From: an uncultured beta proteobacterium
Lineage (GTDB): Bacteria > Pseudomonadota > Gammaproteobacteria > Burkholderiales > Burkholderiaceae
Assembly (NCBI GenBank): GCA_903995005.1
Contig: CAJEZV010000004.1
Coordinates: 1-55,569 of the forward strand
DNA length: 55,569 nucleotides
Direction of reading: 5' to 3'
Below, piece after piece: positions 40,387 to 50,414 of this stretch. The translations under genes and the position numbers were made by a program. The notes beneath the pieces were generated by a model. The model was not told where the DNA came from, did no database searches, and was given only the letters and a program-made list of their open reading frames with translations. The first letter of the stretch is position 1; the number at the start of each line of letters is the position of its first letter.

Positions 40387-41067
40387 TTACTTGAGATTAA
40401 ATTTAATTAAGAGATTGGTAGAAATTCTTTGTGGTGAACCATTTACTAAAAAAGGCTTAAAGCGATAACGTCTCCCGATTTCACTAGCAGCCCGATCAAG
40501 CCTCGGAAAGTTGCTCGATTGCAAAAGGGAAATATCTTCAACGTTGCCCGTTTGATCAATAATTAATCGCACGATAACCGTACCTTGTTCTCCAGAACGT
40601 TTTGAGAAAGAAGGGTAGTAAGCATCAGCATCGGGTTGGTAGAGCACTTCCAGTTTACCAATGTCGGTCTGAATTGGCGTGCCGCTTGCTCCGCCAGCAG
40701 TTGAGGGTGCTACAGCCGCGTTTTGGGGTTGGGCGTCAGTCTTGGACTCTGCTTGCTTCTGGGGTGCTGTTGATGGCTTGGCCTCTGCTTGCGCTGGAGT
40801 TGGCTTTTCCTCTAACTTTTTCTTAGGCTCTTCTTTGGGTTTGGGTGGCGTGGGCTTTGGTGCAGCTGGCGCTTCCTGACTTTTGGCTGGTGAAGGGCTC
40901 ACTAAATTTGCCATCACTCGCGCGTCATCTATCTTGGGTGGACGTGCGCTGAGATGAATAAATTCCAAGGCTGGCAAAGCATGCAACACTAAAACGATAG
41001 CAATAATGACCCGTTCTGATTTAGTAAACGGCAGACGAGAGTCTAGTTTTTGCATGAGGTTGCTCAT
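40387..41067 (-). CDS. tonB: TonB family energy transducer
   Basis: 226 residues: one N-terminal membrane helix (VIIAIVLVLHALPALEFI), a long Pro/Lys/Glu-rich periplasmic spacer (PKPTPPKPKEEPKKKLEEKP) and a C-terminal TonB domain with YYPSFSKRSGEQGTVIVRLIIDQTG and FKPFLVNGSPQ. It transmits energy to outer-membrane receptors. Its start overlaps the end of murI as ATGA, so murI-tonB-exbB-exbD is one coupled unit. Confidence 0.93.
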   Translation of the reverse strand: MSNLMQKLDSRLPFTKSERVIIAIVLVLHALPALEFIHLSARPPKIDDARVMANLVSPSPAKSQEAPAAPKPTPPKPKEEPKKKLEEKPTPAQAEAKPSTAPQKQAESKTDAQPQNAAVAPSTAGGASGTPIQTDIGKLEVLYQPDADAYYPSFSKRSGEQGTVIVRLIIDQTGNVEDISLLQSSNFPRLDRAASEIGRRYRFKPFLVNGSPQRISTNLLIKFNLK

Positions 41068-41870
41068 GACAATTCACCCAGCAATGCTGAATCAATTGCG
41101 CATACACTTAAATCACTCGTGAGTAAATCTTGGGACATGGTCAGAAGCGAGGCATCATTTTTGCTGCTGATAAATAAAACAGAGCTGCGTTTTACAGAAT
41201 GCACATCTTGTGGCAATTCTTCAAGTACTCGTTTCAGTTGCCTTACAACGGCATCGCTTGTATCAATTAAGGTGATGCTATCACCTAAAAGTTTGCGAAT
41301 AGATCTTTTAAGGAAAGGGTAGTGCGTACAACCCAAGACTAAAGTATCTGAGCCAGCATCCAAAATAGGTACAAGATGTTTTCCTAATAGCTCTAAGGTT
41401 TCTTCACTATCTGCCTTGCCCGCTTCAATTAGGGGGACAAGTCCTGCACCAGCCTGCTTAATAAAACGACAGTGATCTGGCAGCGTTGCTAATAGCGCAT
41501 TGAATTTATCGCTCTTTAGAGTTGCCTCAGTTGCTAAGACTCCTACAATCCCATTTTGCGATTGCATCGCCGCAGGCTTAATCCCTGGTTCCACGCCAAC
41601 GATCGGAATGTCTAATTCAGCGCGGATCTGTTTGATTGCTTCTGCAGTAGCTGTATTGCAAGCCACCACGATCGCATCACAGCCTTTGCTAGCAAGATGT
41701 TTGCATAAGGCAAGACTGCGAGCGGTAATCCATTCGCTGGATTTTTCTCCATAAGGGGCATTGGCTGAATCCGCAAGATAGATATAGTCGTGCTGCGGAA
41801 GCTGACGCAGAGCCTCGTCCAGAATGGACAGGCCTCCAATACCAGAATCAAAAACCCCTATGAGTGCCAA
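41064..41870 (-). CDS. murI: Glutamate racemase MurI
   Basis: 268 residues. Both catalytic cysteine motifs are present: VVACNTATAEA (first) and LGCTHYPFL (second), with GVFDSGIGGLSI near the N-terminus. It makes D-glutamate for peptidoglycan. First gene of the murI-tonB-exbB-exbD unit. Confidence 0.96.
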   Translation of the reverse strand: MALIGVFDSGIGGLSILDEALRQLPQHDYIYLADSANAPYGEKSSEWITARSLALCKHLASKGCDAIVVACNTATAEAIKQIRAELDIPIVGVEPGIKPAAMQSQNGIVGVLATEATLKSDKFNALLATLPDHCRFIKQAGAGLVPLIEAGKADSEETLELLGKHLVPILDAGSDTLVLGCTHYPFLKRSIRKLLGDSITLIDTSDAVVRQLKRVLEELPQDVHSVKRSSVLFISSKNDASLLTMSQDLLTSDLSVCAIDSALLGELS

Positions 41871-41894
41871 AGCGATTAAGCGCTGTGAGCTTGC

Positions 41895-43418
41895 TTAAGC
41901 AATCTTGACTGGAATACCAGCAATTTTTGCTTGCCATTCTTGAGGGCCGGTCTCGTGCATAGAGATACCCTCAGAGTTAACAGCAACAGTCACTGGCATG
42001 TCTTTGACATCGAATTCATAAATAGCTTCCATGCCTAAGTCAGCAAAGCCAACAACCTTAGCAGACTGAATCGCTTTGGATACCAAGTAGGCGGCGCCAC
42101 CAACGGCCATGAGATATGCAGATTTATGTTTCTTGATGGCCTCAATTGCAACAGGACCACGCTCAGCTTTGCCAATCATGGAAATCAAACCAGCTTGGGC
42201 AAGCATCATCTCGGTGAACTTATCCATCCGAGTTGAGGTGGTGGGGCCTGCGGGACCAACTGCTTCATCGCGGACAGGATCCACTGGACCAACGTAATAG
42301 ATGATGCGATTTTTGAAGCTCACTGGAAGTTCTTCCCCTTTGGCCAGCATATCAGCAATCCGTTTATGGGCTGCATCACGACCAGTGAGAATTTTTCCAT
42401 TTAGCAATAAGGTATCGCCTGGTTTCCAGTTTGCTACTTGTTCAGCAGTTAATGTATTGACGTCGACATGTTTCGATTTTTTGGTGTCCGGTGTCCATGT
42501 GACATCTGGCCAATCGGATAAGGAAGGCTTCTCCAGTTTGGCTGGACCATCACCGTGTAAATGGAAGTGCACATGACGGGTGGCTGCGCAGTTCGGAATC
42601 ATCGCTACAGGTAGGGAAGCGGCATGGGTTGGGTATTCCATGATCTTGATGTCGAGTACTGTTGCTAAGCCACCAAGACCTTGCGCGCCAATACCCAATT
42701 TGTTTACTTTGTCATAAATCTCAAGACGCAGTTCTTCAGCGCGCGTTTTAGGTCCACGCGCAATGAGTTCCTGAATATCTACTGGACCCATTAAGGATTC
42801 TTTTGCCATCAACATGGCTTTTTCTGGGGTGCCGCCAATACCAATACCGAGAATGCCAGGAGGGCACCAGCCTGCGCCCATGGTCGGAACTGTTTTTACT
42901 ACCCAGTCGACTATGGAGTCTGATGGATTGAGCATCACCATCTTGGCTTTATTTTCTGAGCCATCACCTTTGGCGGCGCAGATCACTTCAACATCATCGC
43001 CAGGAACAATTTCGTAATGGATGACAGCGGGGGTGTTGTCACCTGTATTTTTGCGCTTGCCTGCTGGGTCGGTTAAGACCGAGGCACGGAGTGTATTTTC
43101 TGGATTGAGATAGGCACGGCGAACACCCTCATTGACCATCTCAGAAACGCTCATCGTGGCATCGGGCCATTGGACATTCATACCAATCTTCAGGAATACG
43201 ACAGCAATGCCGGTGTCTTGGCACATTGGGCGATGGCCTTCAGCGCACATCCGGCTATTGGTCAAAATTTGTGCCAAGGCATCTTTGGCGGCTGCACCTT
43301 GCTCAAGCTCATAAGCCTTACCCATGGCAGTAATAAAGTCCTTAGGGTGGTAGTAAGAGATGAACTGAAATGCGTCTGCAACACTTTGAATTAGGTCGTT
43401 TTGTTTGATATTGGTCAT
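41895..43418 (-). CDS. fumA: Class I iron-sulfur fumarate hydratase
   Basis: 507-residue single-chain class I fumarase with a labile [4Fe-4S] cluster. RPMCQDTGIAVVF, GAGWCPPGILGIGIGG and NCAATRHVHFH carry the cluster cysteines and substrate residues; the C-terminal beta-type domain has YYVGPVDPVRDEAVGPAGPTTSTRMDKF. It interconverts fumarate and malate in the TCA cycle and is oxygen sensitive. Divergent from acs, with a 175-nt gap. Confidence 0.95.
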   Translation of the reverse strand: MTNIKQNDLIQSVADAFQFISYYHPKDFITAMGKAYELEQGAAAKDALAQILTNSRMCAEGHRPMCQDTGIAVVFLKIGMNVQWPDATMSVSEMVNEGVRRAYLNPENTLRASVLTDPAGKRKNTGDNTPAVIHYEIVPGDDVEVICAAKGDGSENKAKMVMLNPSDSIVDWVVKTVPTMGAGWCPPGILGIGIGGTPEKAMLMAKESLMGPVDIQELIARGPKTRAEELRLEIYDKVNKLGIGAQGLGGLATVLDIKIMEYPTHAASLPVAMIPNCAATRHVHFHLHGDGPAKLEKPSLSDWPDVTWTPDTKKSKHVDVNTLTAEQVANWKPGDTLLLNGKILTGRDAAHKRIADMLAKGEELPVSFKNRIIYYVGPVDPVRDEAVGPAGPTTSTRMDKFTEMMLAQAGLISMIGKAERGPVAIEAIKKHKSAYLMAVGGAAYLVSKAIQSAKVVGFADLGMEAIYEFDVKDMPVTVAVNSEGISMHETGPQEWQAKIAGIPVKIA

Positions 43419-43593
43419 GGTTTTTGGCTTATTTCCACATTATTAGTAAGGTTTGCCCTATTTTAAGGGTTTGCCATAGAGCAAATCCCGGGTGTTTTCA
43501 CTTATCTTCTAAGATTCCGAGGGTCTAAACCCATCATTTTGCGGCATTTTGGCAAAAATAGATTATTGATTATTAGATAGAGGGCAGTGAAGC

Positions 43594-45567
43594 ATGGAAC
43601 CATTAAAGCAAGAAAACCGCGTATTTAACCCACCCGCAGACTTTGTAAAGGGCGCTGCTATTCCGGGTATGGATGCCTATAACAAGCTTTGCGATGAGGC
43701 TAATCAGGATTATGACGGTTTTTGGGGTCGCCTTGCTAAAGAGAACATCTTCTGGAAAAAGCCATTTACTAAAGTTTTAGACGAATCTAAAGCGCCTTTC
43801 TATAAGTGGTTTGAAGATGGCACAACGAATGCCTCATATAACTGTTTGGATCGTCAGGTTGAAGCTGGTTTGGGTAATAAGACAGCTCTGATTTTTGAAG
43901 CAGATGACGGCACAGTTACTAAAGTGACCTATCAAGAGTTACTTGATCGCGTTTGCAAAATGGCAAATGCAATGCGCAAGATGGGCATTAAGTCCGGTGA
44001 CAGCGTCATCATTTACATGGCAATGACTATCGAAGGCATTGTGGCGATGCAAGCCTGCGCTCGTATTGGCGCAATTCACTCTGTCGTGTTTGGTGGCTTC
44101 TCTGCACAAGCTTTGCGTGATCGCATTATGGACGTCGGTGCTGTAGCCGTGATTACTGCTGATGGACAGTTCCGTGGCGGCAAAGCATTGCCATTAAAGG
44201 CAATTTGTGACGAAGCGCTTTCTACTGGCGAATGCCCTAAAGTTAAGCATGTGATCGTGAACAAGCGTACCGGTTCTGATGTTGCGATGACGGCAGGCCG
44301 CGATGTTTGGATGCAAGAAATCATGGCGAATGAAGCTATGACTTGCGAGCCAGAGTGGGTTAGCGCTGAACACCCATTATTTATTCTGTATACATCCGGT
44401 TCTACTGGTAAGCCAAAGGGCGTACAGCACTCTACAGGCGGTTACCTCCTGTGGGCGATTCTCACCATGAAGTGGACCTTTGACATTAAGCCAAATGATG
44501 TGTTCTGGTGTACTGCTGACATTGGTTGGGTAACTGGCCACTCTTATATTACTTATGGCCCGCTTGCTGTTGGTGCTACTGAGATTGTGTTTGAAGGTGT
44601 ACCAACTTATCCAAATGCTGGCCGTTTCTGGGACATGATTCAGAAACACAATGCAACCATCTTCTATACAGCGCCAACTGCAATTCGTTCTTTGATTAAA
44701 GCATCTAGCAATGACCAGGCAGTGCATCCAAAGAGCTATAACTTATCTTCATTGCGCCTCTTAGGCTCTGTAGGTGAGCCAATTAATCCGGAAGCCTGGA
44801 TGTGGTACTACGAGAATGTCGGTGGTTCACGCTGCCCAATCGCGGATACTTTCTGGCAAACCGAAACTGGCGGTCATATGATTACGCCGTTGCCTGGTGC
44901 AACACCAATGATTCCAGGTTCATGCACATTGCCATTGCCAGGTATTCAAGCGGCTATCGTTGACGAAGCTGGTGTGGATGTTCCGAACGGTCAGGGTGGT
45001 ATCTTGGTTGTGAAGCGTCCATGGCCTTCAATGATTCGTACGATTTGGGGTGACCCTGATCGTTTCGTGAAATCCTATTTCCCAGAAGAGTTGGGCGGCA
45101 CTTTATACCTTGCGGGTGATGGTGCAATTCGTAATAAAGATACTGGCTACTTCACGATTACTGGTCGTATCGATGACGTCTTAAACGTTTCTGGTCACCG
45201 TATGGGGACCATGGAAATCGAATCTTGCTTAGTAGCTAATCCATTGGTTGCTGAAGCTGCAGTAGTTGGTCGCCCAGATGAGCTCACTGGCGAAGCAATT
45301 TGCGTATTCGTAGTTCTCAAAGGTGGTCGCCCAACCGGTGACGACGCTAAGAAGATTGCGACTGAATTGCGTAACTGGGTCGGTAAAGAAATTGGCCCAA
45401 TTGCAAAACCAAAAGATGTCCGCTTTGGTAATAACTTGCCTAAGACCCGTTCTGGCAAGATCATGCGTCGTCTCTTGCGCGTGATTGCTAAAGGCGAAGA
45501 GGTTACCCAGGATACCTCTACACTTGAAAATCCAGCGATTTTGGAGCAACTCAAGGAGTCTGTATAA
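43594..45567 (+). CDS. acs: Acetyl-CoA synthetase
   Basis: 657 residues. P-loop [18 protein letters not shown], the adenylate motif [25 protein letters not shown] hinge and the C-terminal acetylation site [11 protein letters not shown] with its lysine are intact. It makes acetyl-CoA from acetate, ATP and CoA. Preceded by a 175-nt divergent region and followed by tRNA-Ser. Confidence 0.97.
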   Translation: MEPLKQENRVFNPPADFVKGAAIPGMDAYNKLCDEANQDYDGFWGRLAKENIFWKKPFTKVLDESKAPFYKWFEDGTTNASYNCLDRQVEAGLGNKTALIFEADDGTVTKVTYQELLDRVCKMANAMRKMGIKSGDSVIIYMAMTIEGIVAMQACARIGAIHSVVFGGFSAQALRDRIMDVGAVAVITADGQFRGGKALPLKAICDEALSTGECPKVKHVIVNKRTGSDVAMTAGRDVWMQEIMANEAMTCEPEWVSAEHPLFILYTSGSTGKPKGVQHSTGGYLLWAILTMKWTFDIKPNDVFWCTADIGWVTGHSYITYGPLAVGATEIVFEGVPTYPNAGRFWDMIQKHNATIFYTAPTAIRSLIKASSNDQAVHPKSYNLSSLRLLGSVGEPINPEAWMWYYENVGGSRCPIADTFWQTETGGHMITPLPGATPMIPGSCTLPLPGIQAAIVDEAGVDVPNGQGGILVVKRPWPSMIRTIWGDPDRFVKSYFPEELGGTLYLAGDGAIRNKDTGYFTITGRIDDVLNVSGHRMGTMEIESCLVANPLVAEAAVVGRPDELTGEAICVFVVLKGGRPTGDDAKKIATELRNWVGKEIGPIAKPKDVRFGNNLPKTRSGKIMRRLLRVIAKGEEVTQDTSTLENPAILEQLKESV

Positions 45568-45597
45568 GCTTTTAAGGCTAAACCCTTTCGGCAATCG

Positions 45598-45603
45598 TAT
45601 AAT
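45598..45603 (+). promoter_or_regulatory. Consensus -10 box of tRNA-Ser
   Basis: Perfect TATAAT about 10 nt before the mature tRNA-Ser start. The -35 region is weak, and the unit may also be transcribed from acs. Confidence 0.6.
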
Positions 45604-45613
45604 TATCGGTTCC

Positions 45614-45704
45614 GGAAGGGTGGATGAGCGGTTTAAGTCACACGCCTGGAAAGCGTGCGTAGGTTAATAGCCTACCGCGGGTTCGAATCCCGCCCCTTCC
45701 GCCA
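45614..45704 (+). tRNA. tRNA-Ser (anticodon GGA)
   Basis: Class II tRNA: acceptor GGAAGGG pairs with CCCTTCC, anticodon arm CACGCCTGGAAAGCGTG with GGA, a long variable arm (CGTAGGTTAATAGCCTACC), T-arm GCGGGTTCGAATCCCGC, G73 discriminator and encoded CCA. Confidence 0.97.
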
Positions 45705-45714
45705 AGCAGTATCG

Positions 45715-45737
45715 AAACCACCCTCGGGTGGTTTTTT
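45715..45737 (+). terminator. Strong intrinsic terminator after tRNA-Ser
   Basis: AACCACCC and GGGTGGTT form an 8-9 bp perfect stem around a tiny loop, followed by TTTTTT. Confidence 0.9.
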
Positions 45738-45765
45738 CATTTGCAACTTCCCTTAAGATGTCAGA

Positions 45766-48189
45766 ATGATTCACCTCAATCTGCCAGTGCTCAAAGTGTG
45801 GTGCCTACGCTTAGTGGGCCTATGCTTGGTGTTAGTCACTCTCTTTTGGGCTAGCGCCCATTTGTTTGTTCCGGGCTTTGTTAAAAAGTCTGTTGCTGAG
45901 TATGGCGACAAGATTGGCTATGACATTGCTTATCGGGACCTCAGTCTTTCTCCTTTGAGATTGCGAGTAGAGATCGAGGGCCTGCATCTGGCTAAAAATG
46001 GCGGTAATAATCTCCTGCAATTTCAGAAGTTACTGGTTTCTTTAAAGTGGACCAAGCTAGTGATCGGAGAGATTGGTTTTGATGAGATTGCTGTTCAAGA
46101 CCCCAAGCTCCTGGTTGAAAAAAGAGTAGTTAAAGGAGGATCTGCTGAGATAGCCCTTTGGAACTGGCAAGAATTCATTCGTGCAGTGGAGAAAAGCTTG
46201 CCACCCAGCGATCCTAAGGAAGTTAAAAAGCCTACCAAGATTTCTATTGATGAGTTGGTAGTCAATTCGGCATCCTTAAGCTTGATTGACGCAACTTCTA
46301 ATTTACAAGAGCAGCTCAAGCCCTTTTCGATGAAGTTGCTTAAGGTAGCAAACTACGATAAAAATGGTGTTGTCTCAGGTGCGCGTGGTCAGTATGACTT
46401 CAACTTGGGTTCCTTGCAATTGTTGATACCGGGCGTTAACAAGACGATTGCCTTTAATCGTGTCACGATTACTGGGGGCTTAGATAATCCAAGCCCAGGC
46501 GCCTTAGGCTTGCAGTTCGATTTGCAGCTGGATCAGGGAAGTCTGCGCTCTCACTGGGATCTTAATACGATATCTAAGGCGATAGATGGCAAGATTAATA
46601 TTGAAAATATCTCGCTAGCGCCGATCGTTTCCATGCTCCCTGCAAATAAAGAATTAATAGCTCAAAGTGGATTGATGAATGCCAACCTAACAGTCAAACT
46701 TGGCGCAGATGCTGATGTGATTTCAGGTGACGTGCATTTACTTGATGTGGTGGTTACGGAAAAGGGCGAAAACCCCCCATTGATTCTCTGGAAGGCGGCT
46801 GAGTTACGTCAGCTGGAATACAAGCTGAGTAAGTCAGCCAATCAGTCTTCGGGAACCGGTCTGACAATCGATGAGTTGCTGGTTGATCGTCCTGTACTCC
46901 GTTTTGAAATGAATGAAGAAGGCTTATCTAATTTCCGTAGATTATTTTCCAAGCCCCAAAGTGATAAGACAGGGCAGGCAGTTGCTACAGAATCTACAAA
47001 TGCCCCATTTCATTTGGATATGCGCTCCGTTAACCTAAAAGATGGCGAAGTACTGTTTTCCGATTTAGCGATGCGACCAAACTTTAAGGTCGATATTAAA
47101 AAGTTCAATGCAACTTTGCTGGGGGTTAGTAATACTCCGGGACGTTTCGCTAGTGTCGCAATGGATGGAGTGGTGGCAGGTTCGGGAAGTATGAGAACGA
47201 AGGGGCAAGCTTCCTTTGATGATCCGCGTCGCAATCACGATTTTGCGATGAGTTTTAGAAATCTTCCGCTCACTACATTTAATCCAGCAGTCATGAACTT
47301 TGCCGGCTATCAAATTACTAGTGGACGCTTAAATCTCAATCTCAATTACCGTGCCAAAGATGGCGAGCTCAATGGTAGTAATCAAATTATTATCAAGAAG
47401 GTGGAGTTAGGGGATGAAGTGCCAGACTTTAAGGGTAAAAAATTACCTTTGGGATTGGCGATCGCATTATTAGAGGACGCTGATGACACGATTGATGTCA
47501 CAGTACGAATTTCAGGTAATGTGGACTCACCAGAATTTAGTGCCAGTAGTTTGGTCTTGCAGGCGATCACCAATGTATTGACCAATGTTGCTACTGCGCC
47601 TTTCAGAGCTTTGGCATCGATTCTTGGAATGGGTGGCAACGAGGGGGTGAACGCCGTACCAGGCGAAGCAGTCTTTTTACCTGCTGATCAAGATCGCCTG
47701 GAAAAGTTTGGCGACTACTTGGTGAAGCGTCCTAATGCTAATCTAGAAATTATGGGTACTTACGATCCCATTCAAGATAAACAAGAGCTGGCAAGAGTAA
47801 TAGCAGATACTGCTATTTTGAAAGAGGCTGGCTTTAAATTGGCAGCAGGCGATCCTGTTCCCGTCCCAAGTCTATCCGATCCAAGAGTGCAGTCTGGTTT
47901 AAGAGCTGCTTACGCACAATACGTCGGCCGCATTAAATTGGGTCAGCGTTTATTGGCGCTTCCAGATGGAGAGGTGCGTAACCAGCAATTGCGCACAGAG
48001 CTTATAGCGGATATTGATGTAAGCGATGCCCAGCTCAAGGAATTGGCTAAAACTAGGGCTACGATTGCTTACGAATTGATGATCAAGGCAAATCCCGTAT
48101 TAAAGGATCGGATAGCCACAGGCAATGTGAAGTCAGTTGAGGCTGGAAAAGAGGGTGTACCTCTCGAGGTTGAGATCAGAATCAAGTAG
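45766..48189 (+). CDS. DUF748 (AsmA-like) membrane-anchored protein
   Basis: 807 residues: an N-terminal membrane helix (LCLVLVTLFWASAHLFV), then long AsmA-like beta-strand repeats (DIAYRDLSLSPLRLRVEIEGLHL, LQFDLQLDQGSLRSHWDL) and the DUF748 C-terminal part (LPADQDRLEKFGDYLVKRPNANLEIMGTYD). These proteins span the periplasm and are linked to envelope lipid transport or outer-membrane biogenesis; the specific role is unknown. It is followed after 9 nt by a small lipoprotein gene. Confidence 0.9.
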   Translation: MIHLNLPVLKVWCLRLVGLCLVLVTLFWASAHLFVPGFVKKSVAEYGDKIGYDIAYRDLSLSPLRLRVEIEGLHLAKNGGNNLLQFQKLLVSLKWTKLVIGEIGFDEIAVQDPKLLVEKRVVKGGSAEIALWNWQEFIRAVEKSLPPSDPKEVKKPTKISIDELVVNSASLSLIDATSNLQEQLKPFSMKLLKVANYDKNGVVSGARGQYDFNLGSLQLLIPGVNKTIAFNRVTITGGLDNPSPGALGLQFDLQLDQGSLRSHWDLNTISKAIDGKINIENISLAPIVSMLPANKELIAQSGLMNANLTVKLGADADVISGDVHLLDVVVTEKGENPPLILWKAAELRQLEYKLSKSANQSSGTGLTIDELLVDRPVLRFEMNEEGLSNFRRLFSKPQSDKTGQAVATESTNAPFHLDMRSVNLKDGEVLFSDLAMRPNFKVDIKKFNATLLGVSNTPGRFASVAMDGVVAGSGSMRTKGQASFDDPRRNHDFAMSFRNLPLTTFNPAVMNFAGYQITSGRLNLNLNYRAKDGELNGSNQIIIKKVELGDEVPDFKGKKLPLGLAIALLEDADDTIDVTVRISGNVDSPEFSASSLVLQAITNVLTNVATAPFRALASILGMGGNEGVNAVPGEAVFLPADQDRLEKFGDYLVKRPNANLEIMGTYDPIQDKQELARVIADTAILKEAGFKLAAGDPVPVPSLSDPRVQSGLRAAYAQYVGRIKLGQRLLALPDGEVRNQQLRTELIADIDVSDAQLKELAKTRATIAYELMIKANPVLKDRIATGNVKSVEAGKEGVPLEVEIRIK

Positions 48190-48198
48190 ACTTGAGCC

Positions 48199-48417
48199 AT
48201 GAATTTAAGAAAACTACCAATAATCATTGCAGCTACTCTTGTCACCATGCTTGCTGGCTGTGGTTCTATTGAATCTGCCGCCCAAGACGACTGCACCTCC
48301 ATAGGCTGGCAGATTGGTAGCAAGGGTTACCAGGATTGCTTCAAAGCCAGGGTATATGAGCGCAAACTGGATTACTCCAATCCTCCGGGCGATAGACCTT
48401 CTCCATCAGTAATTTAA
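48199..48417 (+). CDS. Small lipoprotein
   Basis: 72 residues with a signal peptide ending in the lipobox LAGC (Cys 21), followed by a short mature domain with two further cysteines (DDCTSIGWQIG, YQDCFKAR). The pair could form a disulfide. Probably co-transcribed with the DUF748 gene. No family recognised. Confidence 0.7.
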   Translation: MNLRKLPIIIAATLVTMLAGCGSIESAAQDDCTSIGWQIGSKGYQDCFKARVYERKLDYSNPPGDRPSPSVI

Positions 48418-48470
48418 TAAGGGTAAACCCTTAATTCATTCCCTTGAGCGCCGTCAAGGACTTGAAGGGT
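48418..48470 (+). other. Structured untranslated segment with competing hairpins
   Basis: A compact hairpin TAAGGG-TAAA-CCCTTA (48418-48433) is followed by CCTTGA-GCGCCG-TCAAGG (48442-48459). The ACCCTT at 48427-48432 can instead pair with AAGGGT at 48465-48470, enclosing the second stem. Both cannot form together. No U-run follows, so it is not a classic terminator. It could end the preceding transcript or be in the long leader of the formate dehydrogenase genes. Confidence 0.4.
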
Positions 48471-48590
48471 GAAATAACCCAAAATCAAGCGATTATTTGC
48501 ATGTCTAGCTAGGCAAGTTCTGTCTCGTCTAGCAAGAGATGCTGTTTCGCACAATAGCAATTCCAGTATAAAAACTAGAGACTACACACT

Positions 48591-50393
48591 ATGAATCACC
48601 CAAAGCCTTCCGGAGAAGTCAAAGCAGTTGCCATTGCTACTGCAGATGATTTGAGGGAGACCATTCGTCGTAAGAGCAAACTCAAAGGTCGTCAAGCAGA
48701 CGATGCATCCTTAGAGGAAGTACGGCAACTGATTGGTAATGCGCCACATCGTCGTGATTTGTTAATTGAAAATCTCCACAAGCTTAATGATGAATACCGT
48801 GCTTTGCATGATCGTCATTTAGTTGCCCTGGCAAAAGAAATGAATTTGCCAATGGCAGAAGTTTATGAAGTGGCGACTTTCTATCATCACTTTGAAGTCG
48901 TGCGTGGCAATGATCCAGTAGCCAATATCACTATACGCGTATGCGACGGTATTGCCTGTGAGTTAGCTGGCGCACAAAATCTGCTAGCAAAACTTCCAGC
49001 CATTTTAGGAAATCCCAATGTCAAAGTCATTGCAGCCCCTTGTGTAGGGCGCTGTGAGCAAGCTCCAGTAGCGGTGGTTCACCAATATCCAGTGCTCTTT
49101 GCGACAATCGATAAAGTGCAAGCTGCAGTGAAGAATGGCTTAACAACCCAGCCAATGGCTAAAGATAATGCTAACTTTGATCCAGCATCTTTAGCTGAGC
49201 AGGGTGTTTCTCCACAAGGCGAGAATCAAGCCTTATCTCCAGACTATGTTGGCTATGAGTCCTATCGTGCTCAAGGTGGTTTCGGCCTGGCAAAAGAAAT
49301 TATTGATGGCAAGCGTGATGCTGAAAGCATCATTAAGGCGATGGAAAGCTCTGGCTTGCGTGGCCTGGGTGGTGCCGGTTTCCCAGCAGGGCGTAAGTGG
49401 CGCATTGTGAAAGATCAAGTTGCTCCAAAGCTTATGGCTGTCAATATTGACGAAGGTGAGCCAGGAACGTTTAAAGACCGTACTTATTTAGAGCGTGATC
49501 CACACCGTTTCTTAGAGGGCTTATTGGTTGCTGCAAGCGTGGTTGGTATTGATGCTTGTTATATCTATTTACGTGATGAGTATCACGGCTGCCGCGAACT
49601 CCTCGAGGCCGAATTAGCTAAACTCAAAGCCAATCCCCCATTTAAATTACCGACCATTGAATTACGACGTGGAGCAGGCGCCTATATTTGTGGTGAAGAA
49701 TCCGCAATGATTGAGAGTATTGAAGGTAAACGTGGTGAGCCACGCATGCGTCCTCCTTATATTGCGCAGGTTGGCCTCTTTGGAAGACCAACTCTTGAGC
49801 ATAACTTTGAGACCCTCTATTGGGTGCGTGACATTCTGCAACGTGGTCCCGAGTGGTTTAGTTCTTTTGGTAGACATGATCGTAAAGGCTTACGTAGCTT
49901 CAGTGTTAGCGGGCGCGTCAAAAAGCCGGGCGTGAAGTTGGCTCCAGCAGGGATCACCATTCAGGAACTCATTGATGAGTACTGTGGCGGCATGCAAGAT
50001 GGCCACCAGTTCTATGGCTATTTACCGGGCGGTGCATCGGGCGGTATTTTGCCTGCCACAATGAATGACATTCCATTGGATTTCGATACCTTGCAACCTT
50101 ATGGCTGCTTCATTGGATCAGCAGCCGTCATGGTGTTCAGTGATAAAGATAAAGCGCGCGATATGGCGCTCAATGTGATGCACTTTTTCGAGCATGAGAG
50201 TTGTGGTCAATGCACCCCATGTCGCGTTGGTACAGGTAAAGCTGCAAAACTTATGCAAGCCAAATCCTGGGACCAAAATACGCTAGAAGATTTAGCAACT
50301 GTGATGGTTGATGCCTCTATCTGTGGTCTAGGTCAGGCGGCGCCAAACCCCATTCGCTGTATTCATAAATATTTCCCACAAGAAGTTGCTTAA
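48591..50393 (+). CDS. fdsB: NAD-dependent formate dehydrogenase, fused FdsG/FdsB (NuoE-NuoF) subunit
   Basis: 600 residues. The N-terminal part (about 40-185) is a NuoE/FdsG thioredoxin-like [2Fe-2S] domain with C118, C123, C151 and C155 (CDGIAC and CVGRC). From about 220 a NuoF-type domain follows: GLRGLGGAGFPAGRKW (NADH site), YICGEESAMIES and a [4Fe-4S] with C538, C541, C544 and C578. This half carries FMN and reduces NAD+. In many species FdsG and FdsB are separate; here they are one chain. No strong ribosome site is seen; the 170-nt leader has TATAAA at 48567-48572. fdsA follows after 21 nt. Confidence 0.9.
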   Translation: MNHPKPSGEVKAVAIATADDLRETIRRKSKLKGRQADDASLEEVRQLIGNAPHRRDLLIENLHKLNDEYRALHDRHLVALAKEMNLPMAEVYEVATFYHHFEVVRGNDPVANITIRVCDGIACELAGAQNLLAKLPAILGNPNVKVIAAPCVGRCEQAPVAVVHQYPVLFATIDKVQAAVKNGLTTQPMAKDNANFDPASLAEQGVSPQGENQALSPDYVGYESYRAQGGFGLAKEIIDGKRDAESIIKAMESSGLRGLGGAGFPAGRKWRIVKDQVAPKLMAVNIDEGEPGTFKDRTYLERDPHRFLEGLLVAASVVGIDACYIYLRDEYHGCRELLEAELAKLKANPPFKLPTIELRRGAGAYICGEESAMIESIEGKRGEPRMRPPYIAQVGLFGRPTLEHNFETLYWVRDILQRGPEWFSSFGRHDRKGLRSFSVSGRVKKPGVKLAPAGITIQELIDEYCGGMQDGHQFYGYLPGGASGGILPATMNDIPLDFDTLQPYGCFIGSAAVMVFSDKDKARDMALNVMHFFEHESCGQCTPCRVGTGKAAKLMQAKSWDQNTLEDLATVMVDASICGLGQAAPNPIRCIHKYFPQEVA

Positions 50394-50414
50394 ATAGGGA
50401 AAGACGAGACAAAC

